From Brasilonema sp. CT11 (GTDB lineage: Bacteria; Cyanobacteriota; Cyanobacteriia; Cyanobacteriales; Nostocaceae), in NCBI RefSeq assembly GCF_017982655.1, contig NZ_JABXYX010000009.1, positions 1 through 64,000 on the forward strand: a DNA stretch of 64,000 nt. Reading direction: 5' to 3'. Positions within the stretch are counted from its first letter, which is position 1. Every line of letters begins with the position of its first letter. The notes under the pieces were generated by a model, which was not told the origin of the DNA, ran no database searches, and saw only the letters and a program-made list of their open reading frames with translations. The position numbers were made by a program, and so were the translations under genes. Positions 26,082 through 35,628 of the stretch are shown piece after piece.

Positions 26082-26213
26082 TGTGCGTCTGAGTGGTACT
26101 TTGTGAATAAAATTTATTTTAGTCAAGTACTATAAAACAACGCTAGCCAAAACCTGGTAAGGCTGTTATTAACAAAACCACTGGAAATCTGTTTACCATA
26201 TCATCATTTGTAA

Positions 26214-27461
26214 ATGAGTATCATCCAACCTAATTCCCTTTTACCAGTACCCACTGGTTCATTGCAGATATTAGAATCGTCAACTGCAAGAACAGACGCA
26301 AATACTGAACCCATCTTATTTTCTCTAATCATTCCCACCTACAAAGAAGCGGGAAACATCCAAAAAATCGTCTCTAGATTAAGCAACTTACTGGATGAAT
26401 CTATACCAGGTAAGTACGAGTTGATAGTGGTAGATGACGACAGTCCAGATGGAACATGGAACATTGCACAGTCATTGATGACAGAATATCCCCAATTGCG
26501 GGTTATGCGACGACAAGATGAACGGGGACTATCCAGCGCTGTGATTCGCGGATGGCAAGCTGCTAGTGGAAGTATTTTAGGAGTTATAGACGCTGATTTA
26601 CAACATCCACCCCATGTGCTGCTGCAGTTATTGCAAGCAATTGAGGAGGGAGCAGACTTAGCCGTTGCCAGCCGACACATAGAAGGTGGTGGAGTCAGTA
26701 GTTGGAGTTTTATCAGGCGTTTCTTGTCTCGGGGTGCTCAATTACTAGGATTGATCATCTTACCGGGGGTTCTGTCAAGAGTGTCAGATCCGATGAGTGG
26801 TTATTTTATGTTCCGTCGCCACTGTATAGTCGGTAAAACCCTTAATCCGGTGGGATACAAAATTCTGCTGGAAACCATCGGGCGCGGAAACGTGGGCAAA
26901 ATTGCGGAAGTTGGTTATGTGTTCTGTGAGCGCAAAGAGGGTGAAAGTAAGGTAACCTGGAAGCAATATGTTGATTATATCCACCACTTAATCCGCTTAC
27001 GCTTATCAACAGGGAGACTCTCGAAATTTAGTCAAATTAGTCAACAATTCCCCATAGATCGTTTCCTCCGCTTTGGCTTGGTAGGATTATCGGGAGTGTT
27101 TGTGGATATGACAGTACTGTACTTGCTCAGTGACCCAACGACCTTGGGTTTACCGCTGACACGCAGTAAAATCCTTGCTGGGGAAGTGGCAATTTTAAAT
27201 AATTTCTTGTGGAATGACATCTGGACGTTTGCTGATGTCAGCAGCCAGCAGCGGGAATGGCGTCAGCGTTTGAAGCGGTTTTTGAAATTTAACATGATTT
27301 GTCTTGCGGGATTGGTGTTGAATGTGTTGGTGTTGAACTTGGTGTTCAATTTCGTGATTCCCAACCGCTACGTTGCTAACCTGATTGCGATCGCTGTTGC
27401 TACTGTTTGGAACTTTTGGGTGAATTTGAAGCTCAGTTGGCGTGTGACTCAGGTAAAATAG
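26214..27461 (+). CDS. Polyprenyl-phosphate hexosyltransferase (DPM1-type GT2) fused to a GtrA-like membrane domain
   Basis: 415 aa. GT2 domain about 35-255: LIIPTYKEAGNIQ, ELIVVDDDSPDGTW, VIDADLQHPP (catalytic DxD-like) and SRVSDPMSGYFMFRR, the pattern of dolichol/polyprenyl-phosphate mannosyl- or glucosyltransferases. C-terminal GtrA-like domain about 280-410 has four membrane segments (FGLVGLSGVFVDMTVLYLL, NNFLWNDIWTF, LAGLVLNVLVLNLVFNF, IAVATVWNFWVNLKLSW). The enzyme would make lipid-linked hexose and may help to flip it. Downstream GT39 is a plausible user of the product. Start ATG 26214. Confidence 0.9.
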   Translation: MSIIQPNSLLPVPTGSLQILESSTARTDANTEPILFSLIIPTYKEAGNIQKIVSRLSNLLDESIPGKYELIVVDDDSPDGTWNIAQSLMTEYPQLRVMRRQDERGLSSAVIRGWQAASGSILGVIDADLQHPPHVLLQLLQAIEEGADLAVASRHIEGGGVSSWSFIRRFLSRGAQLLGLIILPGVLSRVSDPMSGYFMFRRHCIVGKTLNPVGYKILLETIGRGNVGKIAEVGYVFCERKEGESKVTWKQYVDYIHHLIRLRLSTGRLSKFSQISQQFPIDRFLRFGLVGLSGVFVDMTVLYLLSDPTTLGLPLTRSKILAGEVAILNNFLWNDIWTFADVSSQQREWRQRLKRFLKFNMICLAGLVLNVLVLNLVFNFVIPNRYVANLIAIAVATVWNFWVNLKLSWRVTQVK

Positions 27462-27520
27462 AAGGGAACAAACAGTCATATGTTTTGAGTTATTAAGTTA
27501 TGAGTGGTAAATCATAATTT

Positions 27521-29239
27521 ATGAATGTCATTATCAAAACTCAAAACTCAAAACTCAAAACTCTATTACTGCTGGCGATTTGGCTACTCATTGGTGTCGG
27601 CTTGCGTTTAACGAACTTGAGTGCTAAGCCACCTTGGACTGATGAGTTTTCTACTCTGGTGTTTAGCCTCGGAAATAGCTTTTTGCCAGTACCGTTAGAT
27701 CAGCCGATATCTGTTGATGTTCTTTTACAACCACTACAACTACAACCTACATCTGGCATACAAGATGTATGGAAACACTTATCTACTGAAAGCAATCATC
27801 CACCACTTTACTTTTTCCTGACTCACTTGTGGATGCGGCTGTTTCCTACACATGAGGGTTTGGTGTCGTTGTGGGGGGCGCGATCGCTCGCTGCTTTTTT
27901 CGGTGCAGCATCTATTCCAGCTATTTATGCTTTAACTGGGCTAGCATTTCGTTCCCGTCTTGTCAGCCATTTCGCGGCTGCAATGATGGCGATATCACCC
28001 TACGGCATTTTTTTGGCACAAGAAGCCCGTCATTATACTTTAGCAATTTTATGGGTGATTGCTTCTTTTGCTTGCTTAGTCATTGCCAGTCGCCACATCC
28101 AAAACCATACTCAAATACCTATAAAGATAGCACTATCGTGGGTGGGTATTAATGCTATTGGTATTGCGACTCATTACTTTTTCACTCTCACCCTCTGCTG
28201 TGAAGCGTTGGTTTTGCTGTTTCTTGCTTGGCGACAGTGGACAAGGAAGAGGAGGGAGATATCTCCTACTTCCTCATCTCCCTGGTTGCGGATCTACGCT
28301 GTGGCAGTAGGTACATTTGTTGCTGCTTTAATTTGGCTACCAGTGTTTTTACATAATAGCTATGGAGGTAAGTTGACTGAATGGATTCAAGGTCCACGCA
28401 CTGGAATGGCTTGGCTCAACCCAATATTTCAAGCGTTGGCGGCATGGATTACAATGATTTCTTTGCTACCAGTGGAAGCATCACAGTTAGCAGTTGTGAT
28501 TGTTTCTGGACTAGTGATGCTGATTTTTTTCATTTGGGCAGTACCAATTTTGGTGCGTGGAATTAAAGTTTATTTCAAACAACCACAAACCCGTTTGATG
28601 GTTCAAGTGTTTGCTGGTTTAGTTGTTGGGGCTATAGTTTTATTTTTTATTTTTACTTACTTTTTTGGTATTGACCTGACACGAGGCGCTCGTTACAACT
28701 TTGTTTACTTTCCTGCTGTGATAGTCTTAGTTGGGGCAAGTCTGGCAGTTTGTTGGCGTCATCCCATTTTGGAAAAAGGGAGATGGGGAATAAATGGCAA
28801 AAAAGCTGTGATCATCATTTTGTCGATGGGATTGGCGAGTGCTATCACTGTTGTCTGCAATTTGGGCTATCAAAAATACTACCGTCCAGACTTATTTGTA
28901 CAACTTATTGAACAAACATCCCATGTCCCTGTACTTATCACCACAACTCAGAAAACTCACGTACAAATTGGGGAAATGATGGGGATAGCCAGGGAATATA
29001 AAATACAAAATTCAAAATCCGCATCACCCCTATTTTTCCTGGCTCATCAAGACGAAGACCCCAGGACTTTAACTTCTGCTCTACAAAATACATTAAAGAT
29101 GCTACCACGTCCTTTTGACTTATGGTTAGTAAACTTTTATGCTGCTCAACCGGAGGAAGTCAAAAACTGTGTTGCTAACACGAAATCTTTAAGCGCAATA
29201 GACGGTTACGGATACAAACTGTATCATTGTGGCGATTAA
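27521..29239 (+). CDS. GT39/PMT-family membrane glycosyltransferase
   Basis: 572 aa, about eleven membrane segments. The GT-C acidic pair is in the first loop: SAKPPWTDEFSTLVFSLG (Asp-Glu). Further family marks are ESNHPPLYFFLTHLWMRLF and LAQEARHYTLAILW. Such enzymes move sugars from polyprenyl phosphate onto lipid A, proteins or other lipids. It follows the DPM1-GtrA gene by 59 nt on the same strand, consistent with donor and user. The first ~14 residues (IIKTQNSKLKT) are coded by AAAACTC heptamer repeats, so the N-terminus is repeat-derived. No better start is seen downstream. Confidence 0.85.
   Translation: MNVIIKTQNSKLKTLLLLAIWLLIGVGLRLTNLSAKPPWTDEFSTLVFSLGNSFLPVPLDQPISVDVLLQPLQLQPTSGIQDVWKHLSTESNHPPLYFFLTHLWMRLFPTHEGLVSLWGARSLAAFFGAASIPAIYALTGLAFRSRLVSHFAAAMMAISPYGIFLAQEARHYTLAILWVIASFACLVIASRHIQNHTQIPIKIALSWVGINAIGIATHYFFTLTLCCEALVLLFLAWRQWTRKRREISPTSSSPWLRIYAVAVGTFVAALIWLPVFLHNSYGGKLTEWIQGPRTGMAWLNPIFQALAAWITMISLLPVEASQLAVVIVSGLVMLIFFIWAVPILVRGIKVYFKQPQTRLMVQVFAGLVVGAIVLFFIFTYFFGIDLTRGARYNFVYFPAVIVLVGASLAVCWRHPILEKGRWGINGKKAVIIILSMGLASAITVVCNLGYQKYYRPDLFVQLIEQTSHVPVLITTTQKTHVQIGEMMGIAREYKIQNSKSASPLFFLAHQDEDPRTLTSALQNTLKMLPRPFDLWLVNFYAAQPEEVKNCVANTKSLSAIDGYGYKLYHCGD
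27534..27563 (+). repeat. Heptamer tandem repeat inside the GT39 start region
   Basis: About four copies of TCAAAAC lie just downstream of the ATG of the GT39 gene. The 7-bp unit is not a multiple of 3, so copy-number change would shift the frame. That makes this a potential phase-variable start or a sign that the true start is elsewhere. Confidence 0.85.
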
Positions 29240-29274
29240 GTCATTAGTTATTAGTTATGATTTAATTCCTTAAA

Positions 29275-29898
29275 CTACTGCTCAAAACTTTCTGGAACAC
29301 TGACTGATGACAAACCAGCGATCGCTCGTAAATTTTGGCTACGAATCAACTCAGTAAACTCTAATCCAGAACGCCCTTCGATTTTTGCCACTCCTTCAAT
29401 AGCAGATAACAGGTGTTGTGCGGCTTCAGGTTCTGAGTAACCCCGTCGTTGTGCGACACGAATGGCGGCTTGATCAGCGTCTAACTCTGTTTGCTGGGAT
29501 CGGTTCGTTCGCCAAATGCGAACCATAGCCACCGTAGTTAATCCACCAGCGACAACTATACCGACTGGATCTGCTTGGGCTGATTCTACAAAAGTACCCA
29601 AAACACCAGCGATCGCCATACCCTGATAAATGTCAGGTTTAAACCACTTGACTCCTATTAACCAACTAACAGTCCGCAATAGTAACAAATCGCGTTGCGC
29701 TTTTGTCAGGCGACGCCATAAATCAAAGTTAATATAGATCGGTCGTTCCCGATTCCAAGGTAATGGAAATGTCGCGTCAATCACTTTTGCCTGTTCCGGC
29801 TTGATAACGATTTTTGTCATCATTCGACCAGAAGCAGGCATTACATCTAGCAAACGGCGAATTTCAACGTTTGTTTCCATGTTAATATCAGCTTTCAT
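29275..29898 (-). CDS. DUF3318 cyanobacterial membrane-associated protein
   Basis: 207 aa, conserved in cyanobacteria, function unknown. Seen: EIRRLLDVMPASGRM near the start, then FDLWRRLTKAQRDLLLLRTVSWL, a hydrophobic segment with MAIAGVLGTFVE and VGIVVAGGLTTVAMVRIW, then ELDADQAAIRVAQRRGYSEP and a Ser-rich tail. The ELDAD...A stretch recalls the third-ligand region of M48-like peptidases, but no HEXXH is present. ATG at 29898; a second Met six codons in (MET NVEI) is possible. Convergent with the GT39 gene. Confidence 0.8.
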   Translation of the reverse strand: MKADINMETNVEIRRLLDVMPASGRMMTKIVIKPEQAKVIDATFPLPWNRERPIYINFDLWRRLTKAQRDLLLLRTVSWLIGVKWFKPDIYQGMAIAGVLGTFVESAQADPVGIVVAGGLTTVAMVRIWRTNRSQQTELDADQAAIRVAQRRGYSEPEAAQHLLSAIEGVAKIEGRSGLEFTELIRSQNLRAIAGLSSVSVPESFEQ

Positions 29899-29998
29899 AC
29901 AATTTATAATATATGCTTATGCTTAGAATACCTGGTTTATGGACTTTCAATGTAGTCATTCATAATTGATATAGCTAATGACAAATAACTTATAACTA

Positions 29999-30292
29999 AT
30001 GAATATAGATGCTTTTGCTGCAACTCCACCTGAATGGACAAATACAGGAATTCATGCTTATGAATTTTGCTGTCCTAGCTGTCACTCTAGTAGCTTAGAA
30101 GCTGTACAAGTCTGGATAAATCGTCGTTCGCCTGTGATGACGGAAAACTATCGTCGCAAATGGCAGGAGTTTTACCAGTGTCATTGTGGTTGCGTATGGT
30201 GGGCTTGGAGTAGCGATCGCCCCAAAGTGAAGAGTCCTTCGGACGATGACTCGTCCGGAACTGGTTCTCCAACAAATCTCGACGATCAATAA
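29999..30292 (+). CDS. Small conserved cyanobacterial protein with zinc-ribbon-like cysteines
   Basis: 97 aa. Cysteines are arranged as FCCPSCHSSS and FYQCHCGCVWWAW, a likely zinc ribbon, followed by an acidic, Ser-rich tail (SPSDDDSSGTGSP). The core EFCCPSCHSSSLEAVQVWIN looks conserved, and I believe it is a cyanobacterial family without a known role. Start ATG 29999, directly after a TAACTA-rich spacer. No operon partner on this strand. Confidence 0.6.
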   Translation: MNIDAFAATPPEWTNTGIHAYEFCCPSCHSSSLEAVQVWINRRSPVMTENYRRKWQEFYQCHCGCVWWAWSSDRPKVKSPSDDDSSGTGSPTNLDDQ

Positions 30293-30400
30293 ACTTGCTG
30301 TAAATTATCTGCGTTTAATTCGCCCGCGTCCATCTGCGGTTCTAAAAACTCATAAACCGCATTTTTGCAAGAAATGCAACACTCATCAGTTGAGTCACAC

Positions 30401-30429
30401 AAAAAAAGCCTGCGTAAGCAGGCTTTTTT
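30401..30429. terminator. Bidirectional rho-independent terminator
   Basis: AAAAAAGCCTGC-GTAA-GCAGGCTTTTTT: a 6-bp GC-rich stem (GCCTGC/GCAGGC) extended by A/T runs, 4-nt loop. It sits between the plus-strand small protein gene and the 3' end of the minus-strand porin gene and can serve both. Confidence 0.9.
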
Positions 30430-30474
30430 CACATAACCCCACCCAAAAGGATGAGAGTTGGCATAAAAATAACT

Positions 30475-32166
30475 TTAGAAAGTAAAGGTAGTACGCAGTG
30501 TACCTACATATTCGGTGTCGTTGTTGTTGTTATGTTCTGGGTTAAAGATCACCAACACACCAGGGGTGACAGCAATGTTGTCAGTCAGTTGCAGTCTGTA
30601 CAGCGCCTCTAAGTGATATGATGTGTCTCTGTCACGACGATTACCGGCTGCGTTGAATTCGTTACCAGTCGCTTTAGGAGGTTCACCAAAGACAAAAGCA
30701 AGTACGCTACCTGGTCTGCCAAAGTCTTTGAAAGAGAGGGTACCGGCCCAGTATTCAAAGTATGCATTACTACCATTTGCCGCTCCGCCCTTAGCTTCTG
30801 CTTCAGTGTAACCATACCAACCACCAAGCGTGATTTTAGAACCAAGTCTCAAGCTGGCTTCTACACCGTAATTATCAGCAGTTAAAGCTCCGCCGTTAAA
30901 GGGGTTATTAGCATAGGTACTACCAGTAGCGTCAAAAAGGCTGATATTTGCCTTATTTTGATAGGTGCGAGCGTAGGTTAAACCGATGTTGAATGCTTGA
31001 CTCGGCTGGATAGATATCTGACCAAAAGCCGTATAGCTACCATCGGTAAAACCAAACCCATCGTTTGGGTTATTTGCAGTGATACCAGGTGCACCTGCTA
31101 TGTAAGCTGCAGAAAAATTGATAGGTCCTTTGGGAGCGAAGGTAATTGTCGCACCAGTACCACCATTACCTTGGCGGTAAATGGGGCTGAAACGACCGTA
31201 GCGGGAAATAGCGCCTCTACCAGAGCTCGCGAGGTCTGGGTTGAAGGTGTTGACGTTTTCGTATAACTCAGCACCAAATGCATCAATCTTGATACGTGCA
31301 GCATCGGTTAGGTTGAAAGCATAATTGAGTTTGTCGAGTTCGATGTCGTTGGAACCTATAGTAGTACCTCGACCAGAACCAGACCCCCTATCTCCGTCAA
31401 AGCTCAGACGGGTCATGTTGGTACCCGTAATGCTGGGTCTGGTGGCGTTCCCACCATCATATATAGGAGTGTTGCGAGCTTGCAAACGGGTTTGCAATTG
31501 GTCTGAACCAAAGAAGCTGGTGAGCAAGTTCAAACGAACTCGGTCTGAAAAAATGACGTTATCTTGCAACTCAGCGGCGTTTGCTGTGTTAATTCCAGAA
31601 GGAACAGCCTGCCTAGCACTACCAAAAGCGTCAGATAGATTGAAAATCGCTTCCCCAACCAGTTTTGTTGTGGTAGAGAATTGATTTGCTTCCAACTCAG
31701 CAGTGCGAGCTTCTAAGGTATCAACACGACCGCGCAGGGTAGCCAATTCAGCAGAGAACTCTTCTTGCAAACGCTGCAGAGTAGCTAAGTCTTCTTTCCT
31801 GACTAAGTCAGCGGTAGCTGTTGCAATCAGTTCATTCACCCGATCCAAACACGCGTTCAAACCAGCGGCAAACTCATAACGAGTCAAAGCGCGGTTACCG
31901 CGATAGGTACCATTGGGATAACCAGCAATACAACCGTAGCGCTCTACCAGAGACTGCAATGCTTGGAATGCCCAATCTGTTGGCTGTACGTCGGAAAATT
32001 GGGATACAGATGTTACTTGACCAATGTTGTCTGATTGTGATGTCAGCTGAGAGACGGGAGTCACCTGTTCGTTGACTTCTGCAGCCATAGCGCTATTTGC
32101 TGCGAAAAATGTTGCCGCTACAACAACTGGGCTTAACCTTAGAATTTTTTTAGATAGTTTCTTCAT
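30475..32166 (-). CDS. Outer-membrane porin with SLH domain (OprB/iron-uptake-porin family)
   Basis: 563 aa. Signal peptide ending near NSAMAAE (about residue 29). SLH domain about 55-115: FSDVQPTDWAFQALQSLVERYGCIAGYPNGTYRGNRALTRYEFAAGLN (quoted in parts). Coiled coil about 115-160 (LQEEFSAELATLRGRVDTLE). Then a 16-strand-like beta-barrel ending in F. This is the main cyanobacterial outer-membrane porin layout; the NCBI name 'iron uptake porin' covers the family. Solute not predictable. Upstream on the same strand direction is a Crp-family regulator related to the CysR-like protein of the sulfate cluster. Confidence 0.9.
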   Translation of the reverse strand: MKKLSKKILRLSPVVVAATFFAANSAMAAEVNEQVTPVSQLTSQSDNIGQVTSVSQFSDVQPTDWAFQALQSLVERYGCIAGYPNGTYRGNRALTRYEFAAGLNACLDRVNELIATATADLVRKEDLATLQRLQEEFSAELATLRGRVDTLEARTAELEANQFSTTTKLVGEAIFNLSDAFGSARQAVPSGINTANAAELQDNVIFSDRVRLNLLTSFFGSDQLQTRLQARNTPIYDGGNATRPSITGTNMTRLSFDGDRGSGSGRGTTIGSNDIELDKLNYAFNLTDAARIKIDAFGAELYENVNTFNPDLASSGRGAISRYGRFSPIYRQGNGGTGATITFAPKGPINFSAAYIAGAPGITANNPNDGFGFTDGSYTAFGQISIQPSQAFNIGLTYARTYQNKANISLFDATGSTYANNPFNGGALTADNYGVEASLRLGSKITLGGWYGYTEAEAKGGAANGSNAYFEYWAGTLSFKDFGRPGSVLAFVFGEPPKATGNEFNAAGNRRDRDTSYHLEALYRLQLTDNIAVTPGVLVIFNPEHNNNNDTEYVGTLRTTFTF

Positions 32167-32329
32167 GGTTTATGTCTCACTCACACCTACCGACTGAATT
32201 ATGGTACTATTCCCTAATGCGGATATTTTCTTTGGGAATTTTGGGAATTTACTAATGACTTTCTGTCAGAATTGTACCAGATGTTAATGGTGACTAACAC
32301 ACAATTAATCACCACTTTTTTACTGTAGA

Positions 32330-32938
32330 CTATTTAGATTCCTTATTTGGTGAACATAGAATGACACGACGTTTGTGACGGATTAAGGTTCCCTCTTCTT
32401 CAAACTGCTGAAGCAAACGAGTCACAGTCACCCGTGTTGTATTTAACACTTCTGCCATCTCCTGATGAGTGACATTCAGATCGATCAGTTTTCCTTGCTC
32501 CACATCGCGACCAAACTTTGCACTTAGCCAACTAAGGAACTGCCATAAACGCAAGCAAATGGGCTTACGATGTACAATGCTAAGTAACTCTTCTGCCTGT
32601 TGAATGTGAGACAATAAGGCGTTTACATCCTGACTCCATAAGTGAGGTGGCAGTGCGGTCACTTCTACGCTAGTTAAACATTCAATCTGGTAAGGCTTGA
32701 CTCTAGACAAAGGATAGCCAATCAAATCCCCAGCTCCCCAATAACCTAAAGTGATAAACGTTCCATCTTCACTCCAGGTTAAAGTCCGAACTGCTCCGCG
32801 CTCAATCCGCCACAGTACGTCATTACGTGCTGGAAGGATTTCGCGACGTGTAAACAATCGTTGTGGCAGTTGTCCAGTAGTAGAAGAAGAAGAATTATGA
32901 GACTGGGCAGAATTATGAGAACGACTTGTGGAATACAT
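32330..32938 (-). CDS. Crp/Fnr-family transcriptional regulator, paralogue of the CysR-like protein
   Basis: 202 aa from the second of two consecutive ATGs. Short cNMP-fold N-terminal part (VLWRIERGAVRTLTW, ITLGYWGAGDLIGYPLS) and a Crp-type winged helix about 145-190 (NVTHQEMAEVLNTTRVTVTRLLQQFEEEGTL). It shares long segments with the regulator at 35024-35617 (KPYQIECLTSVEV versus EPYQIECLTKVEV; HIQQAEEL in both), so the two are paralogues. The N-terminal tail is Ser-rich and low complexity. It lies 163 nt downstream of nothing on its strand and upstream of the porin by 163 nt, a possible regulatory target. Confidence 0.87.
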   Translation of the reverse strand: MYSTSRSHNSAQSHNSSSSTTGQLPQRLFTRREILPARNDVLWRIERGAVRTLTWSEDGTFITLGYWGAGDLIGYPLSRVKPYQIECLTSVEVTALPPHLWSQDVNALLSHIQQAEELLSIVHRKPICLRLWQFLSWLSAKFGRDVEQGKLIDLNVTHQEMAEVLNTTRVTVTRLLQQFEEEGTLIRHKRRVILCSPNKESK

Positions 32939-32941
32939 CAT

Positions 32942-33936
32942 GGGGTTTTGTCAAGTAAAACTAATTGAGCAATCGACTGAGAGGTTATTGGAGCCATCCC
33001 GAGGATTCGGCTTTTAGCATTCCCTTGTAGAGAAATTGATTCAGGTTATCATACCCGTGCTCTTTGCAATCATGCTCGACCAAATGAGAATTTTTAGCAC
33101 TTGAGAGACTCTGGGGATTTCATGCCGCAAGTTGGTTGACTATAATAGAGAAACAACAGAAAGTGATTTGATGACTAACAATCAAACTCTATAAATTGCT
33201 GGGAGCACGCTTACCAGCAAGCAGAGGGATGGCTGTGTGCTAAGTGTGTTAGAAAAAGTAATACGATGAAGTTAGGTTTAGAGTTTGTAGTCGTTGTCTG
33301 AGCATAGAATCATTGTCGTGTAAAGTCGATTCTTTGCGTTATTTTTTTTATAAAGATTTATTTAGAAATACTAGAAATTGCAGATTTACGTGTATAAAAA
33401 ATCATTTATTTTGAAAGAAAAATAAAAGCTTGCAGCAAAGCATAGTAGCTTTTACTGAATGGTTTGTCAAGACACCTGGGGTTTACAAACAGTGACAACT
33501 ACGGGTTTTGGCAGATCATCTGGTTTTTTGCTGGCTTAATTGGAACCAATTGGAATCTGACGAGTTTGTAAAAATTCTTTACTTAATGTGGTGACGATGA
33601 TCAATGCCTCTTTACCTAGATTATGGTGCCGCTTACAGCAGCGATTCCTGAGTCACCAAGTCAGAAGTGAGGCAGCGCGGACGCCACATGCCTACGGAGG
33701 AAGACGCCAACGGGCGTCCGGCTCTGCCGACAGTCATGCATGTGGCGTGGTTTCCCCCACCTTATTCCCCCACGTTAGCGAAGCGAGCCGTAGGCTGCTA
33801 CTGGCTCCCTATGGGGCTCCGCTACGCGTTGCGGGTTATCAAATTCATGTTGATCATAATTAATCGCGCACAAAAAATGGTACAGATGACCAGAACTAGG
33901 TCTTAGTTTTGGTCAAAAGCGCTACATTTCAACTTT
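32942..33936. repeat. Long intergenic region with a GC-rich dispersed repeat
   Basis: About 995 bp. From 33671 to 33840 a patchwork of inverted repeats is seen: CGGACGCC (33678-33685) with GGCGTCCG (33713-33720), and CGCCACATGC (33682-33691) with GCATGTGGCG (33738-33747), overlapping. TCACC and other short pieces recur. The ORFs crossing it are repeat translations. 32942-33670 is AT-rich; I see no gene there. Confidence 0.7.
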
Positions 33937-34956
33937 TCATCTCACCCCTAAAGCCGGAAAAACTTTTGCCTGCTTCGACGTAACATAGACACGCTGCTCT
34001 TCCTTAAGGTTAAGCTTATTAAACTGGTCACGAGTAAGGAAAGCATTTACTGTTTCTCCAGACTTGAGAACCAACTCAAGGCGAATTTCCCATCCTAAGT
34101 TAAGAATGCGCAATACCTTGGCGGGTGTTGCATCCTCACTAGGATTGGTTTGAATCAAAACGTCATGAGGGCGCAAAAAGACTTGCTCGTTTGTTCGAGG
34201 ATTCAAATCCCTACCTGGTAAAACACCAGAAGTAGGTGGAAGAACATTCACTGGACCAATAAAGCTCATGACAAAAGGTGTTGCAGGGTGGTCATAAATC
34301 TCACCAGAGGTACCAACTTGCTCTACCCGACCTTGATTCATCACCACAATTTGGTCTGCAACTTCCATTGCTTCTTCTTGGTCGTGGGTGACAAGTACAG
34401 TTGTCACATGAACATCTTCATGCAGTTTTCGTAAGCTCGCTCTTAATTCCTTACGGACTTTAGCATCTAACGCTCCAAAAGGTTCATCCAACAGCAATAT
34501 TCTTGGCTGAACCGCCAATGCTCTTGCTAGCGCCACCCGTTGACGTTGACCTCCAGAGAGTTGGGAGGGATAGCGATCGCCAAATCCCTGCAACCTAACT
34601 AACTCCAGAAGTTCTTCAACTCGCGGCCCAATTCTATTTTTGGGAAACTTGCGGATTTCCAACGGAAAAGCAATGTTCTGCCGCACTGTCAAGTGCTTAA
34701 ACAGAGCGTAATGCTGAAACACGAAGCCTATTTGACGTTCTTGCACCGATTTGTATGTCGCATCTTCACCTATTAGCCAGATATGACCAGAATTAGGAAC
34801 TTCTAACCCCGCAATCATCCGCAACAAAGTTGATTTTCCAGATCCAGATGGTCCTAACAGCGCTACAAGAGAACCTGTTGGAATTTCTAAACTGACGTTA
34901 TCAACAGCAAGGAAAGAGCCAAACTGCCTAGTTACATTTTCAACAACAATGCCCAT
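33937..34956 (-). CDS. cysA: Sulfate/thiosulfate ABC transporter ATP-binding protein
   Basis: 339 aa from ATG 34956 ([15 protein letters not shown]); an earlier Met exists 5 codons upstream. Walker [13 protein letters not shown]-loop VFQHYALF, signature [15 protein letters not shown], Walker [15 protein letters not shown]-loop [12 protein letters not shown], and a C-terminal regulatory (TOBE-like) part from about 240 ([11 protein letters not shown]). It should power the CysT/CysW permease encoded at 36.4-38.2 kb, but is separated from it by cysR and the two NIL genes and is divergent from cysR. Confidence 0.9.
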   Translation of the reverse strand: MGIVVENVTRQFGSFLAVDNVSLEIPTGSLVALLGPSGSGKSTLLRMIAGLEVPNSGHIWLIGEDATYKSVQERQIGFVFQHYALFKHLTVRQNIAFPLEIRKFPKNRIGPRVEELLELVRLQGFGDRYPSQLSGGQRQRVALARALAVQPRILLLDEPFGALDAKVRKELRASLRKLHEDVHVTTVLVTHDQEEAMEVADQIVVMNQGRVEQVGTSGEIYDHPATPFVMSFIGPVNVLPPTSGVLPGRDLNPRTNEQVFLRPHDVLIQTNPSEDATPAKVLRILNLGWEIRLELVLKSGETVNAFLTRDQFNKLNLKEEQRVYVTSKQAKVFPALGVR

Positions 34957-35023
34957 AGTAAGATCCTTCAAGAAACTGATATTGTAAAAAAGTACGGCTT
35001 GTCTATCGAAAAGCGAGAATCAG

Positions 35024-35617
35024 ATGACAATGTCTATTTCATCACGTTTTCAAAATCCTCCTGAACAAAACACCAAACTTAGCTTTAAGGCCCGTTCATT
35101 CTTACCCCTGAAGCACAATAGTTTGTTGAAAATTGAAACGGGAGTTGTGCGGATTGTCACTTGGCATGAAGATGGTACGCTTGTGACTTTGGGTATTTGG
35201 GGACCTAGAGATATTGTTGGTCAAGCGTTTTCTAAAATTGAACCATATCAGATTGAGTGTCTGACAAAAGTAGAGGTAACAATAATACCTTTAGAAGGGT
35301 GGTTTCCATTTACAGATGTTATGCTTGCCCACATTCAACAGGCAGAAGAATTGATGGTTATTCGTAGCCATAAAACAGTGGAAGTCATGCTTATTAAACT
35401 CTTAGGTTGGTTAGCAAAAAAATTTGGTCGAGAAGTAAAAAGTGGACATCTCATTGACTTGCGCCTAACTCATCAAGATATTGCTGATATGCTTAATTCA
35501 ACTCGCGTGACAATCACTCGCGTCCTCACTCAGTTAGAGGAACAGGGATTGATTCATCGTCTCCCCCTGCATCGGATTGTCTTGAAAGAAGAAGAACTTT
35601 GGCACTATGAAATATAG
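35024..35617 (+). CDS. cysR: CysR-like Crp-family regulator of the sulfate cluster
   Basis: 197 aa, start ATG 35024 (MTMSISSRFQNPPEQNT); a second Met two codons in is possible. N-terminal beta-roll remnant (LKIETGVVRIVTW, VTLGIWGPRDIVGQAFS) without obvious cyclic-nucleotide pocket residues, and C-terminal winged helix (LRLTHQDIADMLNSTRVTITRVLTQLEEQG). CysR is the Crp-family gene of the sulfate permease cluster in unicellular cyanobacteria, and here the gene sits in the cluster, divergent from cysA (67 nt between starts) and convergent with the NIL genes. Assignment is by family plus context. Confidence 0.78.
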   Translation: MTMSISSRFQNPPEQNTKLSFKARSFLPLKHNSLLKIETGVVRIVTWHEDGTLVTLGIWGPRDIVGQAFSKIEPYQIECLTKVEVTIIPLEGWFPFTDVMLAHIQQAEELMVIRSHKTVEVMLIKLLGWLAKKFGREVKSGHLIDLRLTHQDIADMLNSTRVTITRVLTQLEEQGLIHRLPLHRIVLKEEELWHYEI

Positions 35618-35628
35618 CTGCGCATGCG

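Noticed and set aside
33588-33906. Plus-strand ORFs of 91 and 79 codons
   Set aside because: They translate the dispersed GC-rich repeat and share no reading-frame conservation.
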